From: Thermoleophilia bacterium
Lineage (GTDB): Bacteria > Actinomycetota > Thermoleophilia > Gaiellales > Gaiellaceae
DNA: 64,000 nt
Reading direction: 5' to 3'
Assembly (NCBI GenBank): GCA_025936995.1
Contig: JAICSH010000002.1
Location: 1-64,000 of the forward strand
Part shown: positions 24,722-34,453 of the stretch, piece by piece
Position numbering within the stretch: the first letter of the stretch is position 1
Layout of the letters: each line of letters starts with the position of its first letter
Position numbers and translations under genes: made by a program
Notes under the pieces: model-generated
The model's database searches: none
Told to the model about the DNA's origin: nothing
The model's input: only the letters and a program-made list of their open reading frames with translations

Positions 24722-27700
24722 CCGCCGACGGTGTAGCTGTACGGGAACGAGGCGAGCTCGTCGCCCCCTGCGTCCGCGAAGCCCGTGGCGATGTCGGCCT
24801 GGAACACGTCGTCGAGGTTGACGACACCGGACACCTGTGTCCCGGGACTCGCCGTCGGCGTGATCGTGAGCGGAATCAGCGCGGTCTGCCCCGGCAGCAG
24901 GTAGACCGGGCTGAAGGTGGGCGAGCCACCGTTGACGGAGCTCCAGAGGTCTCCGGTCGAGACGACGACCGTCGGGTCGAAGGCTTTCGTCACCGCGCTG
25001 AAGGTCGCGCTCGCAGTGACGGCGGGAGCCCCTGTTGCGGGATACGGGCCGATCTGGCTCGGGTTCAGGTACCAGACCCCGGGTTCGACCTCGCCGCCCG
25101 ACGGCGCGTAGTCGAGCCGCGCGCTGTTGCCCGACTGCGACTTCGAGACGCCGGGCGCCCGCACCGCGGGCGAGAGATTCGGGTCTCCCGCGAGCGGCTC
25201 GATGTCATAGGTCACCGGAGCCGTGCCGGTGATGCTGGTCAGCACCCTGCTCGTGTCGGCGGGCACGAGGTACAGCGGGAAGGTGCCGCTGAGGGGGATC
25301 GGCAGGACCATGTTCTGGTCGCTTCCGCTCTGATCGACGAGCGGGATCACCGCGGTGGTGGAAGTCCTGGGGTCGAGGAAGAACGCCTCGGGAGTCTTCG
25401 CCGTGTTCGTCACCCGCACGCCGAACGTCGCCGGCTGCCCCTGGATCAGGCCCGTCGACGCCTTCGGCAGGTCCGCGCTCGCCTTCACCTGGTTGAAGCG
25501 GACAGCGCCGCTGAACGGCTCCGAGAGCTCTGACCCCGACACCGGCTGGACCCAGTCGAGGAGGAGCATCCAGCGGCCCGCCCGCGGCGCGTCCTTGTAG
25601 ACGGTGACCGAGCGTGTGCCGATCACGTTGGTGCCGGAGCTGTCGAAGGTGACGTTCGACGAGGAGGCGACCACGTCTCCCGCGGGATCCTCGAGATAGG
25701 CGACGACGCCGTCGTTGATGTCGGCGAAGGAGGCGCTCACGTCGAGGTCGCGCTTCCCCTTCGGGACGTCGAAGACGTACGTGTTCGTCTGGGCGGGGTT
25801 GTTCCTCCCGTTGCCGCCGGTCAGCACGCCCTTGAACGTGCCGCCGTTCGCCCGCATCGGGACGACCGTGCGGACCGTGACGGGGACGGTGTTCCGGCCC
25901 GATTTGCTCCCGAGGACGATCGACTGGGCCGCGTCTCCGGGAAGTTTCGGACTCTTGGCGCGGAAGGTCGCCGCCGAGGTGGCACCCGGCGCGATCTTCA
26001 ACGACGAGGGTTTGATCGAGCCGGCCGAGCCGTACGTCCACGTGTCGGCCCGCCAGTCGATCGTCCCGCTCGTGCCGGTGTTGCCCGTGCCCTGCTGGGT
26101 GAAGAAGACGGCCGTCCACGTTCCGGGCCTCGGGTTCGAGACCTGGACGTTCGCGTAGTCGGCGATGCCCTGGGGCACCGAGTATCCGGCGTACGCGCCC
26201 TTGGGGTCGTAGAGGGCCACGTGGAGCACGGAGGTCTGGTCGGTGAAGGGATAGTCGGCCGAGAAGTCGAGGCGCGACGGCTTCCCGGTGCGCGGGACGG
26301 TGAACGCCTGCTCCTGGTAGACCTCGGTCACGCCGCTCCAGATCTGGAATGCGTGCGCGGTCGGCGGCCCGCACAGGAGGATCGGCGCCGGCGTCGGGTT
26401 CAGGCAGAACGAGCCGTGATGGCTGGCGACCTTGCGCGTGAGCGTCCTGGTCGAGAGCTTGACCGTCACGGCGCGGCTGCCCGTGTTCGTGATCTTGACC
26501 CGCCGGGACGCGGTCCGACCGGGGTTCTGCGTGATGTTGATCTGGTTCGGGCTGACGAGGAGCGAGCCGCGCCCGCCGCCCTTCTTGTGGATCGCCGTGG
26601 CCTCCTTGACCGCCGCGAGGACGTTGAGCAGGCCGGCACCCTGCTGCTCCGCCGGCGCGTCGATGTCCGTGGCGGTGCTCGTCAGGATCTGCTTGACGAG
26701 CGCGGGGGAGGGGGTGGTGCCGTGATGCGTGGAGGCATAGGCCTGGATCACGGCGGCCGCGGCCGCAGCGACCAGCGGGGCCGACTCGCTCGTGCCGCCC
26801 GAGATCTGAATGCCCGTCGGCGCCCCGTTCTCGTTCGTGCACCCCGTGTAGACGGCGATGTTCGCGCTGCACAGCGCCCAGTTCGAGTCGCCGGGCGCGA
26901 CGAGGTCGACCGTGTTCCCGCCGGACTGCGCGAATCCCGCGGACGAGATGCTCGAGATGTTGTTGTTCAGCCAGGTCCCGTGGGTCGCCTTGGGCAAGGT
27001 CGCGTTGATCCCACCGTCGGTGTTCTGCTGGTACGCGCGGAACGTCGTCGAGGCTCCCACGTCGATCAGCTTCGGGTCGGTCGCCGGCGACCCGATCGTG
27101 CTCGTGATGCCGTCGTCGCCGGAGCTGACGACGACCGTGACACCCGCGGCGACCGCGGCGTCGTCCACGATGCGGGTCGCGTCGAGCGCGGTGTCCGGGA
27201 AGTTGTTCGCCCCGAAGGACTCGTTCAGCACCTTGGCCTTGTGCGCGACCGCGTAGTCGATCGCCTGGATGAAGTTCGACTCCGTCGTGACGTTGTTGCT
27301 CGAGAACACGTCGAGTCCCAGGACCCTCGCTCCGGGAGCGGCTCCCGTGATCCTGATGTCACACGGAGCGCGGAGCGGGTGGGCGGTGTTGACGAAGTCG
27401 TTGAGGTCGAAGGTCGTCTTCCCCTGTGCGACGATCGAGCTTGCATCCAGGAACGCCTCGCCGGCGTCGTCGCCGCTCGGTGTGCCGGCCGGGTCACCGC
27501 CGAAGTTGACGTTCGTGACGACGGGTGACCCTGCCGGGGAGTGCTTCGAGGCGTACTTCGCCTTGCGCCGGAAGTCGGGGATCGTCGTGTCGATCGGCCC
27601 GGCGATGTACGCCACCTTGACGCCTCTGCCGTCGTAGCCGAGCGCCGTCGCCTGCGTCGCCTTGATCGCCGCGAGCGCCTCGGGGTCGTTCTCCGGCGCC

Positions 27701-28146
27701 TTCGCCGTGCCGCAGGGGCCGGGCGCCGACGCGCGCGCCGATCCCTTCTTCCGCGCCAGCAACGGGATCGGGGCGGCGTCCGCGGGAGTCGGAGCGACCG
27801 GCGCGGGGATGACCGTGTCGGGAACGACCGCCTGGACCGCGGCATCGGACGCGAGTACCCGTCTCTGCGCGGAGCTGACCGACGCGAGGACGAACGGGAG
27901 CCGCGTGCCCGACGCAACGTGCCTGGCTCCGTGCGAGCGCAGGGTCTGGGCGAGATGCCCCTTCTCGCGGAGGAGGACGATGACCTTCGTCAGGTGTCCC
28001 CGAGCCAGGGGGAAGGTCGGATCCGGCCTGAAGCCTCCGGCTGCGGACGAGGCGCCGAGCGCCAGGACGAGCGCGACCGTCAGGCCGACCGGCAGCGACC
28101 ACAACAGCGCTCCTCCAGTCCGGTCGCCAGCCCTCAATTTCCGCAC
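24718..28146 (-). CDS. large secreted subtilase-fold peptidase with sedolisin-like catalytic residues
   Basis: 1142 residues with an N-terminal signal peptide (hydrophobic residues 15-38). An I9-like propeptide region (about 50-115), a catalytic domain (about 165-530) and a long beta-rich C-terminal part follow. The Ser motif is GGTSESAP (Ser453), and GAGLLNVLAAV is subtilisin-like. However, the subtilisin Asp motif reads VAYIAGPID and the HGTH motif is replaced by GEAFLD (Glu230, Asp234). The oxyanion Asn position is SSGDDG (Asp344). Those are the S53 sedolisin residues. Start GTG 28146 with GGGGG about 9 nt upstream. Confidence 0.85.
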   Translation of the reverse strand: MRKLRAGDRTGGALLWSLPVGLTVALVLALGASSAAGGFRPDPTFPLARGHLTKVIVLLREKGHLAQTLRSHGARHVASGTRLPFVLASVSSAQRRVLASDAAVQAVVPDTVIPAPVAPTPADAAPIPLLARKKGSARASAPGPCGTAKAPENDPEALAAIKATQATALGYDGRGVKVAYIAGPIDTTIPDFRRKAKYASKHSPAGSPVVTNVNFGGDPAGTPSGDDAGEAFLDASSIVAQGKTTFDLNDFVNTAHPLRAPCDIRITGAAPGARVLGLDVFSSNNVTTESNFIQAIDYAVAHKAKVLNESFGANNFPDTALDATRIVDDAAVAAGVTVVVSSGDDGITSTIGSPATDPKLIDVGASTTFRAYQQNTDGGINATLPKATHGTWLNNNISSISSAGFAQSGGNTVDLVAPGDSNWALCSANIAVYTGCTNENGAPTGIQISGGTSESAPLVAAAAAAVIQAYASTHHGTTPSPALVKQILTSTATDIDAPAEQQGAGLLNVLAAVKEATAIHKKGGGRGSLLVSPNQINITQNPGRTASRRVKITNTGSRAVTVKLSTRTLTRKVASHHGSFCLNPTPAPILLCGPPTAHAFQIWSGVTEVYQEQAFTVPRTGKPSRLDFSADYPFTDQTSVLHVALYDPKGAYAGYSVPQGIADYANVQVSNPRPGTWTAVFFTQQGTGNTGTSGTIDWRADTWTYGSAGSIKPSSLKIAPGATSAATFRAKSPKLPGDAAQSIVLGSKSGRNTVPVTVRTVVPMRANGGTFKGVLTGGNGRNNPAQTNTYVFDVPKGKRDLDVSASFADINDGVVAYLEDPAGDVVASSSNVTFDSSGTNVIGTRSVTVYKDAPRAGRWMLLLDWVQPVSGSELSEPFSGAVRFNQVKASADLPKASTGLIQGQPATFGVRVTNTAKTPEAFFLDPRTSTTAVIPLVDQSGSDQNMVLPIPLSGTFPLYLVPADTSRVLTSITGTAPVTYDIEPLAGDPNLSPAVRAPGVSKSQSGNSARLDYAPSGGEVEPGVWYLNPSQIGPYPATGAPAVTASATFSAVTKAFDPTVVVSTGDLWSSVNGGSPTFSPVYLLPGQTALIPLTITPTASPGTQVSGVVNLDDVFQADIATGFADAGGDELASFPYSYTVGG

Positions 28147-28325
28147 GTGCTCGACCCCCTTCGGCGACCCGGAGTCGCCCTCACCCCGCGGATCGCAGCG
28201 TACAGCGCGTGCATTCTGGCCGTCCCTCTTTCTCCTGGCTCCGCCTTCGCCTTACGAGAGCGCGGTTGGCACGGATTCGCGGCGCCCCGACCGGAACCTG
28301 CGTCGCCGGTTGACAAGATCCCGCG
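28147..28325. other. 179-bp divergent intergenic region
   Basis: Separates the secreted peptidase (minus) from the FUSC-like gene (plus). TTGACA at 28310-28315 is too close to the ATG (10 nt) to be a -35 for that gene. No repeat or clear operator is seen. Confidence 0.3.
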
Positions 28326-29408
28326 ATGAACGTCCGCGAGCGCGTGCGGCGAGCACGCGCGAACCTCGAGCCGAGCGTCCTCGGGCAGCTGGCGCAGGCG
28401 GCCGCGGCCGCGGGGATCTCGTGGGAGCTCGCGCTGCAGCTGCCGAACCATGGGCAGCCGTTCTTCGCGCCCATCGCTGCCGCGATCGCCCTCGGCGCCG
28501 AGCGCGGCACCCGCGGGCGGCAGGCGATCCGGATGATGACCGGGGTCGCCGTCGGCATCCTCATCGGCGCCGCCGTCCTCGCGGTTGCAGGCGCGGGGGC
28601 GTGGCAGATCGTCGTCGGCACCGCCACGGCGCTCGTCGTCACCACCGGGGCCGGCGCGCCGCTCATGGTGCGGAATCAGGCGGCGGCGTCGGCGATCCTC
28701 ATCGTGGCCCTCCACCGGCCCGGGTCGAACCTCGCGGTGCAGCGCCTCGAGGACGCGCTGATCGGCGGTGCCGTCGCGATCCTCATCGCGCGCTTCCTGC
28801 TGCCGGTCGATCCGATCCCGCTCGTGCGCGGCGAGGCAGCGAAGCTGCGGGAGCAGCTCGCGGCAGCGCTCGACGACGCGGCAGCGGCGCTCGCCGCGAA
28901 CGACCGGAAGCGCGCAGAGACGGCCGTGGAGCGGATCTGGAGCATCGACGACAGCGCGCTCGGCCGTGCTCTCCTCACGGCCCGTGAAGTGACGAGGGCG
29001 GCGCCGCGGCGGCGGCCGCTGCGCCGGCGCGTCGAGAAGCTCTCGGAGCTCTACCGGGAGCTCGAGGCGTCCGTGTACGACTCCCACGCTATCGCCACGG
29101 GCGTCGTCAGGCTTGCGGATTCCGACCAGGCGGCGCCGGCCGAGGCGGCCGCCGCGATCGCTGCTGCGGCGGAGGCCGTGCGCGCGATCGAGCCGGTCGC
29201 GGCACGCGCCGCGGCCGAGGCCGCTCGCGAGGCCGCGAGGCGGCTTCGCCACGCAGATTCGTCGCTGGGAGCCGCGGTGATGGCGCACGGGGCGGTCGGG
29301 GTCGCGGATCACACGCTCCGCGCGGCGACGGCGCGTGAGGAGGAGCGGCGTCTGGCCGAGCGGCACCGGCCGCTGCGGCAGCGGCTTCGGCGCCGACCGA
29401 ATCCCTGA
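28326..29408 (+). CDS. FUSC-family / aromatic acid exporter-like membrane protein
   Basis: 360 residues. The N-terminal 150 residues contain several transmembrane helices (FFAPIAAAIALGAERGTRG; AVGILIGAAVLAVAGAGAW; ALIGGAVAILIARFLLP) in the pattern of FUSC/ArAE proteins. A long Ala/Arg/Glu-rich helical cytoplasmic region follows. Full-length exporters usually have two such halves; here only one is present, so it may act as a dimer. Substrate unknown. Confidence 0.7.
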   Translation: MNVRERVRRARANLEPSVLGQLAQAAAAAGISWELALQLPNHGQPFFAPIAAAIALGAERGTRGRQAIRMMTGVAVGILIGAAVLAVAGAGAWQIVVGTATALVVTTGAGAPLMVRNQAAASAILIVALHRPGSNLAVQRLEDALIGGAVAILIARFLLPVDPIPLVRGEAAKLREQLAAALDDAAAALAANDRKRAETAVERIWSIDDSALGRALLTAREVTRAAPRRRPLRRRVEKLSELYRELEASVYDSHAIATGVVRLADSDQAAPAEAAAAIAAAAEAVRAIEPVAARAAAEAAREAARRLRHADSSLGAAVMAHGAVGVADHTLRAATAREEERRLAERHRPLRQRLRRRPNP

Positions 29409-29453
29409 GCGCGATTCGCGCGTTTACCGGCCACACCAGCCATGGGAGGCCAG

Positions 29454-30890
29454 ATGTCGAGCACGGCGGACGTCGAGAGGACCGGTCGTGGGTTCGTGGG
29501 CGAGGCGCTACGGAACCGGCGCCTCCTGGGCATGGCGCTGATCGCGGCGATCGGCGGGTTCCTCTTCGGCTACGACACCGGCGTCATCGGCGGCGCTCTG
29601 CTCTTCATGCAGAAGGACCTCGGCCTGAAGACGCACGGCCAGCAGGAGCTGACGGTCGCGATCCTGCTCCTCGGCGCGGTTGCCGGCGCGCTCATCTCCG
29701 GCTGGCTCGCCGACAGGATCAGTCGCCGCCGGACGAAGATGATCTCCGGAACGGTCTACGTAATCGGCGCGTTCGCCTGCGCCTTCTCCCAGAACTACTG
29801 GCAGATCCTCGCCTCGCGGTTCTGGCTCGGGCTCGCCGTCGGCACCGCGTCGTTCGTCGGGCCGATGTACATCGCAGAGCTCGTCCCGGCCCGCATCCGC
29901 GGCGGTGTCGTCAGCTTCAACCAGCTGATGATCACGCTCGGCATCCTCGTGGCGTACATCGTCGACTGGGGCTTCGCGGGCTTCTCGAACAACTGGCGCT
30001 GGATGTTCGGCGTCGCCGCGGTCCCGGGCGCCGCGCTCGCGATCGGGATGTACTTCATGCCGTTCTCGCCCCGCTGGCTCGTCGACAAGGGCCGCGAGGA
30101 CGAGGCGCGGGACGTGCTCGAGAGGTACCGCGCCGGCGAGAAGGACGTCGACGACGAGATCGAGGAGATCAAGGACGTCGCCGAGAAGGAGTTCAACCTG
30201 CGCGAGCTGCTCGGAAAGGGCGTGAGGCGGATGCTCGTCGTCGGGGTCGCGCTCGCCGTCTTCCAGCAGATCGTCGGCATCAACACGGTCATCTACTACG
30301 CGCCGACGATCCTCAAGTTCGCCGGTCAGCAGGACACCGGTGCGCTCACGCAGAGCGTCTTCATCGGATGCACGAACGTCTTCTTCACGATCGTGGCCAT
30401 CCTGCTGCTCGACAGGCTCGGGCGCCGCTTCTTCCTCATCGCCGGCACGGCAACGCTCACCGTCGCCCTCGTCGGCCTCGGCATCTTCTTCGCGTCACCC
30501 GGCGTCCAGAGCTCGGTCGGCTGGCTCGCGCTCGCCTGCCTGCTCATCTACATCATGGGCTTCGCGGTCGGCCTCGGCCCGGTGTTCTGGCTCATGATCT
30601 CGGAGATCTTCCCGCTGCAGATGCGCGGTCCCGCGATGGCGGTCTGCACGATGTTCAACTGGGGCCTGAACTTCGCGATCTCGTACACGTTCCTCACGCT
30701 CACGGACGTCATCACGAAACAGGGGACGTTCTGGCTCTACGCCTTCTTCGGTGCGTGCGCGCTCGTCTTCTTCGTCACGCTCGTGCCGGAGACGAAGGAC
30801 CGCTCGCTCGAGGAGATCCAGGCCGACCTCGGCGCGGACGCCGACACGGGCCTGTCTCGGGAGAGGGAGCCGGAGACTGCGCGGGCGTAA
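29454..30890 (+). CDS. MFS sugar porter (sugar:H+ symporter)
   Basis: 478 residues, 12 predicted membrane helices. Sugar-porter signatures are GYDTGVIGGALLF in helix 1, DRISRRRTK and DRLGRR loop motifs, QQIVGINTVIYYAPTI in helix 7, and PETKDRSLEEIQ at the C-terminus. ATG 29454 is preferred because GGGAGG lies 4 nt upstream; an in-frame ATG at 29442 adds four residues. The following GH15 gene overlaps its end by 14 bp, so sugar uptake and an oligosaccharide-cleaving enzyme are probably co-expressed. Confidence 0.9.
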   Translation: MSSTADVERTGRGFVGEALRNRRLLGMALIAAIGGFLFGYDTGVIGGALLFMQKDLGLKTHGQQELTVAILLLGAVAGALISGWLADRISRRRTKMISGTVYVIGAFACAFSQNYWQILASRFWLGLAVGTASFVGPMYIAELVPARIRGGVVSFNQLMITLGILVAYIVDWGFAGFSNNWRWMFGVAAVPGAALAIGMYFMPFSPRWLVDKGREDEARDVLERYRAGEKDVDDEIEEIKDVAEKEFNLRELLGKGVRRMLVVGVALAVFQQIVGINTVIYYAPTILKFAGQQDTGALTQSVFIGCTNVFFTIVAILLLDRLGRRFFLIAGTATLTVALVGLGIFFASPGVQSSVGWLALACLLIYIMGFAVGLGPVFWLMISEIFPLQMRGPAMAVCTMFNWGLNFAISYTFLTLTDVITKQGTFWLYAFFGACALVFFVTLVPETKDRSLEEIQADLGADADTGLSREREPETARA

Positions 30891-32697
30891 CGGGTTCGCA
30901 CCGATCGGCTCGTATGCGGCGCTGGGCGACGGCAGGACCGTCGCCCTCGTCGCCGCCGACGGTTCGGTGGACTTCATGTCCCTACCGAACCTCCATTCGC
31001 CGACGACGTTCGCCGCGATCCTCGATCCCGAGCGTGGCGGCAGGTTCACGCTCGCGCCGGCCGGCAAGTCGGAGGTCGCCAGGCGCTATCTCGGCCGCAC
31101 GAACGTGCTCGAGACGACCCACCGCACGAGCGGCGGCGTCGTCCGCGTCACCGAGGCGCTGACGCTCCAGGACGGCGGGCTGCTCCCGTGGGTCGAGCTC
31201 GCTCGGCGGATCGAGGGAGTCGAGGGGTCGGTTCCGATGGAGTGGCGGCTGGAACCTCGGTTCGACTGGGGACGCGAGCCGGCCCGGATCGTGCGTCGAG
31301 GCGGCCTCCTGCTTGCGGAGGGCGGCGACCTGCGGCTCACGGTTCGCTCCTGGGGCGCAGGGGAGGCTCAGCCCGAGGACGACGCGCTCGCAGGGTCGTT
31401 CGAGATCGCGGCGGGGGAGAGCGCCCTCCTCGCGCTCGTCGCCGCCTGCGGGCAGCCGCTGCACGCTCCGAGCCGCGACCACGTCGAGGCGCGGCTCGAC
31501 GCGACGCGACGCGTGTGGGAGCGCTGGCTCGGGATGTGGGACTACGACGGCCCGTGGGAGGAGGAGGTCGCGCGGAGCGCGCTCGCACTCAAGCTGCTCG
31601 TCTACGCGCCGAACGGCAGCATCGCCGCGGCGCCGACGACGTCGCTCCCCGAGGTGGTCGGCGGCGACAAGAACTACGACTACCGCTACGCGTGGGTTCG
31701 CGACTCGGCGTTCACCCTCGACGCACTCATGCGGCTCGGCCTGCCGGAGCAGGTGCAGGAGTCCTTCGCGTGCCTCCTCCGCGCCGTCCGCCAGACGGCT
31801 CCCGACCTCCGGCCCTTCTACGACCTCGACGGCAACGTCCCGGACCGTAAGGAGGAGCTGCCCCACCTCGACGGCTATCGCGGCTCTCGGCCCGTCCGCT
31901 ACGGCAACGCGGCACGCACGCAGCTCCAGCTCGGCTCGTGGGGCGACCTGCTCGAGACCACCGAGCTCTACGTCTCGGAGGGCAACGTGCTCGACGAGGA
32001 GACGGGGGAGATGCTGGCGAGCTGCGTCGACCGCGCCGCGATCCTGTGGGAGGACGAAGACTCGGGGATGTGGGAGCTTGACGAGCACCGGCACTACACC
32101 GCGTCCAAGATCGCGGCCTGGATGGCGCTCGACCGGGCCTTGCGTCTTGCCGGCGCGGGCCAGCTGCCCGGCCGGCACGTCGGGCAGTGGCGCAGGGAGC
32201 GCGACAGCCTCCACGCCTGGATCGAGGAGCGCTGCTGGTCGGAGGAGCTCGGCTCGTACTGCGGCTGGGCGGGAGAACAATCCCTCGACGCGGGCGTCCT
32301 GCGCGCCGTGCGCATGGGCTATCTCGAGCGGGAGCGTCTGAGCCGCACGGTCGACACGATCCGCGGGCGGCTCGCGGCGGCGCCGGGACTCGTCTACCGC
32401 ACGAGCGAGCACGTCAGGGAGGAGGGTGCCTTCGTCGCGTGCTCCTTCTGGGTCGTCGAGGCCCTCGCGCGGCTCGGCCGCGTCGACGAGGCCCGCGAGA
32501 CGATGGAGCAGATCCTCCCGTACGCGAACGATCTCGGGCTCTTCTCGGAAGAGATCGACCCGGAGAGCGGCGAGCTCCTCGGCAACTTCCCCCAGGGACT
32601 CAGCCACCTGGCGCTGATCAACGCCGCGGGCGCTATTCAGGATGCTGCTGGGCGTGGCGCCGGAACATCGGCGACGGCAGGTGCGGGGCGAGGTTGA
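30877..32697 (+). CDS. GH15 glycoside hydrolase (glucoamylase/trehalase-like), CTG start suspected
   Basis: About 606 residues. The N-terminal domain begins PIGSYAALGDGRTVALVAAD. The (alpha/alpha)6 barrel has NYDYRYAWVRDSAFTLDAL with the substrate-binding region, and the general-base Glu lies in EEIDPESGELLGNFPQGLSH. Family members release glucose from alpha-glucans or cleave trehalose. There is no in-frame ATG, GTG or TTG near the conserved start; CTG at 30877 has AGGGAG 7 nt upstream and overlaps the transporter gene by 14 bp. The 3' end overlaps the convergent GH15 gene by 65 bp. No signal peptide, so cytoplasmic. Confidence 0.85.
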   Translation: MRGRNGFAPIGSYAALGDGRTVALVAADGSVDFMSLPNLHSPTTFAAILDPERGGRFTLAPAGKSEVARRYLGRTNVLETTHRTSGGVVRVTEALTLQDGGLLPWVELARRIEGVEGSVPMEWRLEPRFDWGREPARIVRRGGLLLAEGGDLRLTVRSWGAGEAQPEDDALAGSFEIAAGESALLALVAACGQPLHAPSRDHVEARLDATRRVWERWLGMWDYDGPWEEEVARSALALKLLVYAPNGSIAAAPTTSLPEVVGGDKNYDYRYAWVRDSAFTLDALMRLGLPEQVQESFACLLRAVRQTAPDLRPFYDLDGNVPDRKEELPHLDGYRGSRPVRYGNAARTQLQLGSWGDLLETTELYVSEGNVLDEETGEMLASCVDRAAILWEDEDSGMWELDEHRHYTASKIAAWMALDRALRLAGAGQLPGRHVGQWRRERDSLHAWIEERCWSEELGSYCGWAGEQSLDAGVLRAVRMGYLERERLSRTVDTIRGRLAAAPGLVYRTSEHVREEGAFVACSFWVVEALARLGRVDEARETMEQILPYANDLGLFSEEIDPESGELLGNFPQGLSHLALINAAGAIQDAAGRGAGTSATAGAGRG

Positions 32698-34453
32698 ACG
32701 CGGTGTTGACGAGGGCGAGGTGCGTGAACGCCTGCGGGAAGTTGCCGAGCATGCGGCCGTCCCTCGGGTCGTACTCCTCCGCCAGCAGGCCGACGTCGTT
32801 GCCGAGCTCGACGAGCCGCGAGAACAGCTCGTTCGCCTCCTCCTGGCGCCCGAGCAGCTCGTAGCAGTCGCAGAGCCAGAACGAGCACGGCAGGAAGACG
32901 CCCTCGCCTGCCGGGAGCCCGTCGACGCCCTGCTCGTGCGTGCGGTAGCGGAGCACGAACCCGTCCTGCAGCAGCTCCCGCTCGACCGCCTCGATCGTGC
33001 CGCGGATCCGCGGGTCGGTGGCGGGGAGGAAGCCCACGAGCGGCAGCAGGAGCAGGCTCGCGTCGAGCTCCTTCGAGCCGTACGACTGGGTGAACGAGCC
33101 GAGCTCCGGATCGAAGCCGCGCTCGCAGACGTCGCGGTGGATCTCGTCCCGGAGCGTGCGCCAGCGGTCGATCGGACCCTCGAAGTCCAGCTCCTCCACA
33201 GTCCGCACGGCGCGGTCGAACGCGACCCACGCCATCGCCTTCGAGTGGACGAAATGGCGGCGCCCGCCGCGGATCTCCCAGATGCCGTCGTCCGGCTCGC
33301 GCCAGGCGTCCTCGAGGTGCTCGAGCAGGCCGAGCTGGATCTTCCAGCCTTGCGGATCGACCGGAAGGCCGTGGACGCGCGCCTGGTAGAAGCAGTCGAG
33401 CACCTCCCCGTAGACGTCGAGCTGGACCTGCCCGCTCGCAGCGTTGCCCACCCGAACCGGACGGGATCCCTCGTACCCGTCGAGCCAGGACAGCTCGTAC
33501 TCGTCGAGGCGGCGCTCGCCGGCGACGCCGTACATGATCTGGAGGTCCGCGGGGTCGCCGGCGATCGCGCGCACGAGCCAGCGCCGCCACTGTCCGGCCT
33601 CGTCCGCGTGGTTGCAGTGGAGGAGCGCGAGCAGCGTGAGGGTCGCGTCCCGGAGCCAGCAATACCGGTAGTCCCAGTTCCGGACCGAGCCGATCCACTC
33701 CGGCAAGGACGTCGTCGGCGCGGCGACGATCCCGCCCGTCGGGTCGTACGTGAGCGCCTTGAGCACGATGAGGGAGCGCCGGACGAGCGGCGCCCAGTCC
33801 TCGGGCAGGTGCAGCGGACACGCCTCGCTCCACGTCCGCCAGAAGCCCTCGGTGTCGGCGAGCGCCTGCTCGGGGTCGATCGCCTCGGGCGTGTCCCGGT
33901 GCGACGGGAACCACGTGAGCACGAACGGGACGCGCTGCCCCTCGTCGACCGCGAACTCCGAGATCGTGCTCAGGTCCTCGCCGCGCGTCTCGGCGTGCGT
34001 GCGGAAGCACAGCGCGTCCGGGCCGGCGATCGCGACGCGCGTGTCCTCCTCGTGCGTCCGCTTCCGCACCCACGGCACGATCCGCCCGTAGTCGAAGCGA
34101 ATCGTGAGATCCGAGCGGAAGTGGACGCAGCCCTTGACGCCCTCGACGATCCGCACGATGTCCGGCGCCTTCCCGCGCGGCGGCATGAAGTCGATCACGC
34201 GCGCGACGCTGCCGTCCTCGGTCTCCCAGGTCGTCTCTAGGACGAGCGTGTCGTGGAGGTAGCGGCGCGTGCTGGTCGCGGGAGTCGAGGGAGCGAGGAG
34301 CCAGCGGCCGTTGTCGGGTGTGCCGAGGAGCGCGGCGAAGCAGGCGCCCGAGTCGAAGCGCGGGAAGCAGAGCCAGTCGACCGACCCCTCGCGGCTGACG
34401 AGCGCCGCCGTCTGGAGGTCGCCGAGGAGGGCGTAGTCCTCGATGCGCGCCAT
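32633..34453 (-). CDS. GH15 glycoside hydrolase (glucoamylase/trehalase-like), second copy
   Basis: 606 residues, the same length as the convergent copy. Starts MARIEDYALLGDLQTAALVS. Catalytic regions are NWDYRYCWLRDATLTL and EEYDPRDGRMLGNFPQAFTH, and DGYEGSRPVRVGNAA is also conserved. Diverged from the first copy rather than a recent duplicate. No signal peptide. The ATG overlaps the TGA of the preceding 104-aa gene by 1 bp, so it ends a coupled minus-strand run: glycosyltransferase, acetyltransferase, 104-aa protein, GH15. Confidence 0.9.
   Translation of the reverse strand: MARIEDYALLGDLQTAALVSREGSVDWLCFPRFDSGACFAALLGTPDNGRWLLAPSTPATSTRRYLHDTLVLETTWETEDGSVARVIDFMPPRGKAPDIVRIVEGVKGCVHFRSDLTIRFDYGRIVPWVRKRTHEEDTRVAIAGPDALCFRTHAETRGEDLSTISEFAVDEGQRVPFVLTWFPSHRDTPEAIDPEQALADTEGFWRTWSEACPLHLPEDWAPLVRRSLIVLKALTYDPTGGIVAAPTTSLPEWIGSVRNWDYRYCWLRDATLTLLALLHCNHADEAGQWRRWLVRAIAGDPADLQIMYGVAGERRLDEYELSWLDGYEGSRPVRVGNAASGQVQLDVYGEVLDCFYQARVHGLPVDPQGWKIQLGLLEHLEDAWREPDDGIWEIRGGRRHFVHSKAMAWVAFDRAVRTVEELDFEGPIDRWRTLRDEIHRDVCERGFDPELGSFTQSYGSKELDASLLLLPLVGFLPATDPRIRGTIEAVERELLQDGFVLRYRTHEQGVDGLPAGEGVFLPCSFWLCDCYELLGRQEEANELFSRLVELGNDVGLLAEEYDPRDGRMLGNFPQAFTHLALVNTAFNLAPHLPSPMFRRHAQQHPE

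Noticed and set aside
28310..28315. TTGACA as a -35 box for the FUSC-like gene
   Set aside because: Only 10 nt from the start codon, leaving no room for a -10 element before the gene.
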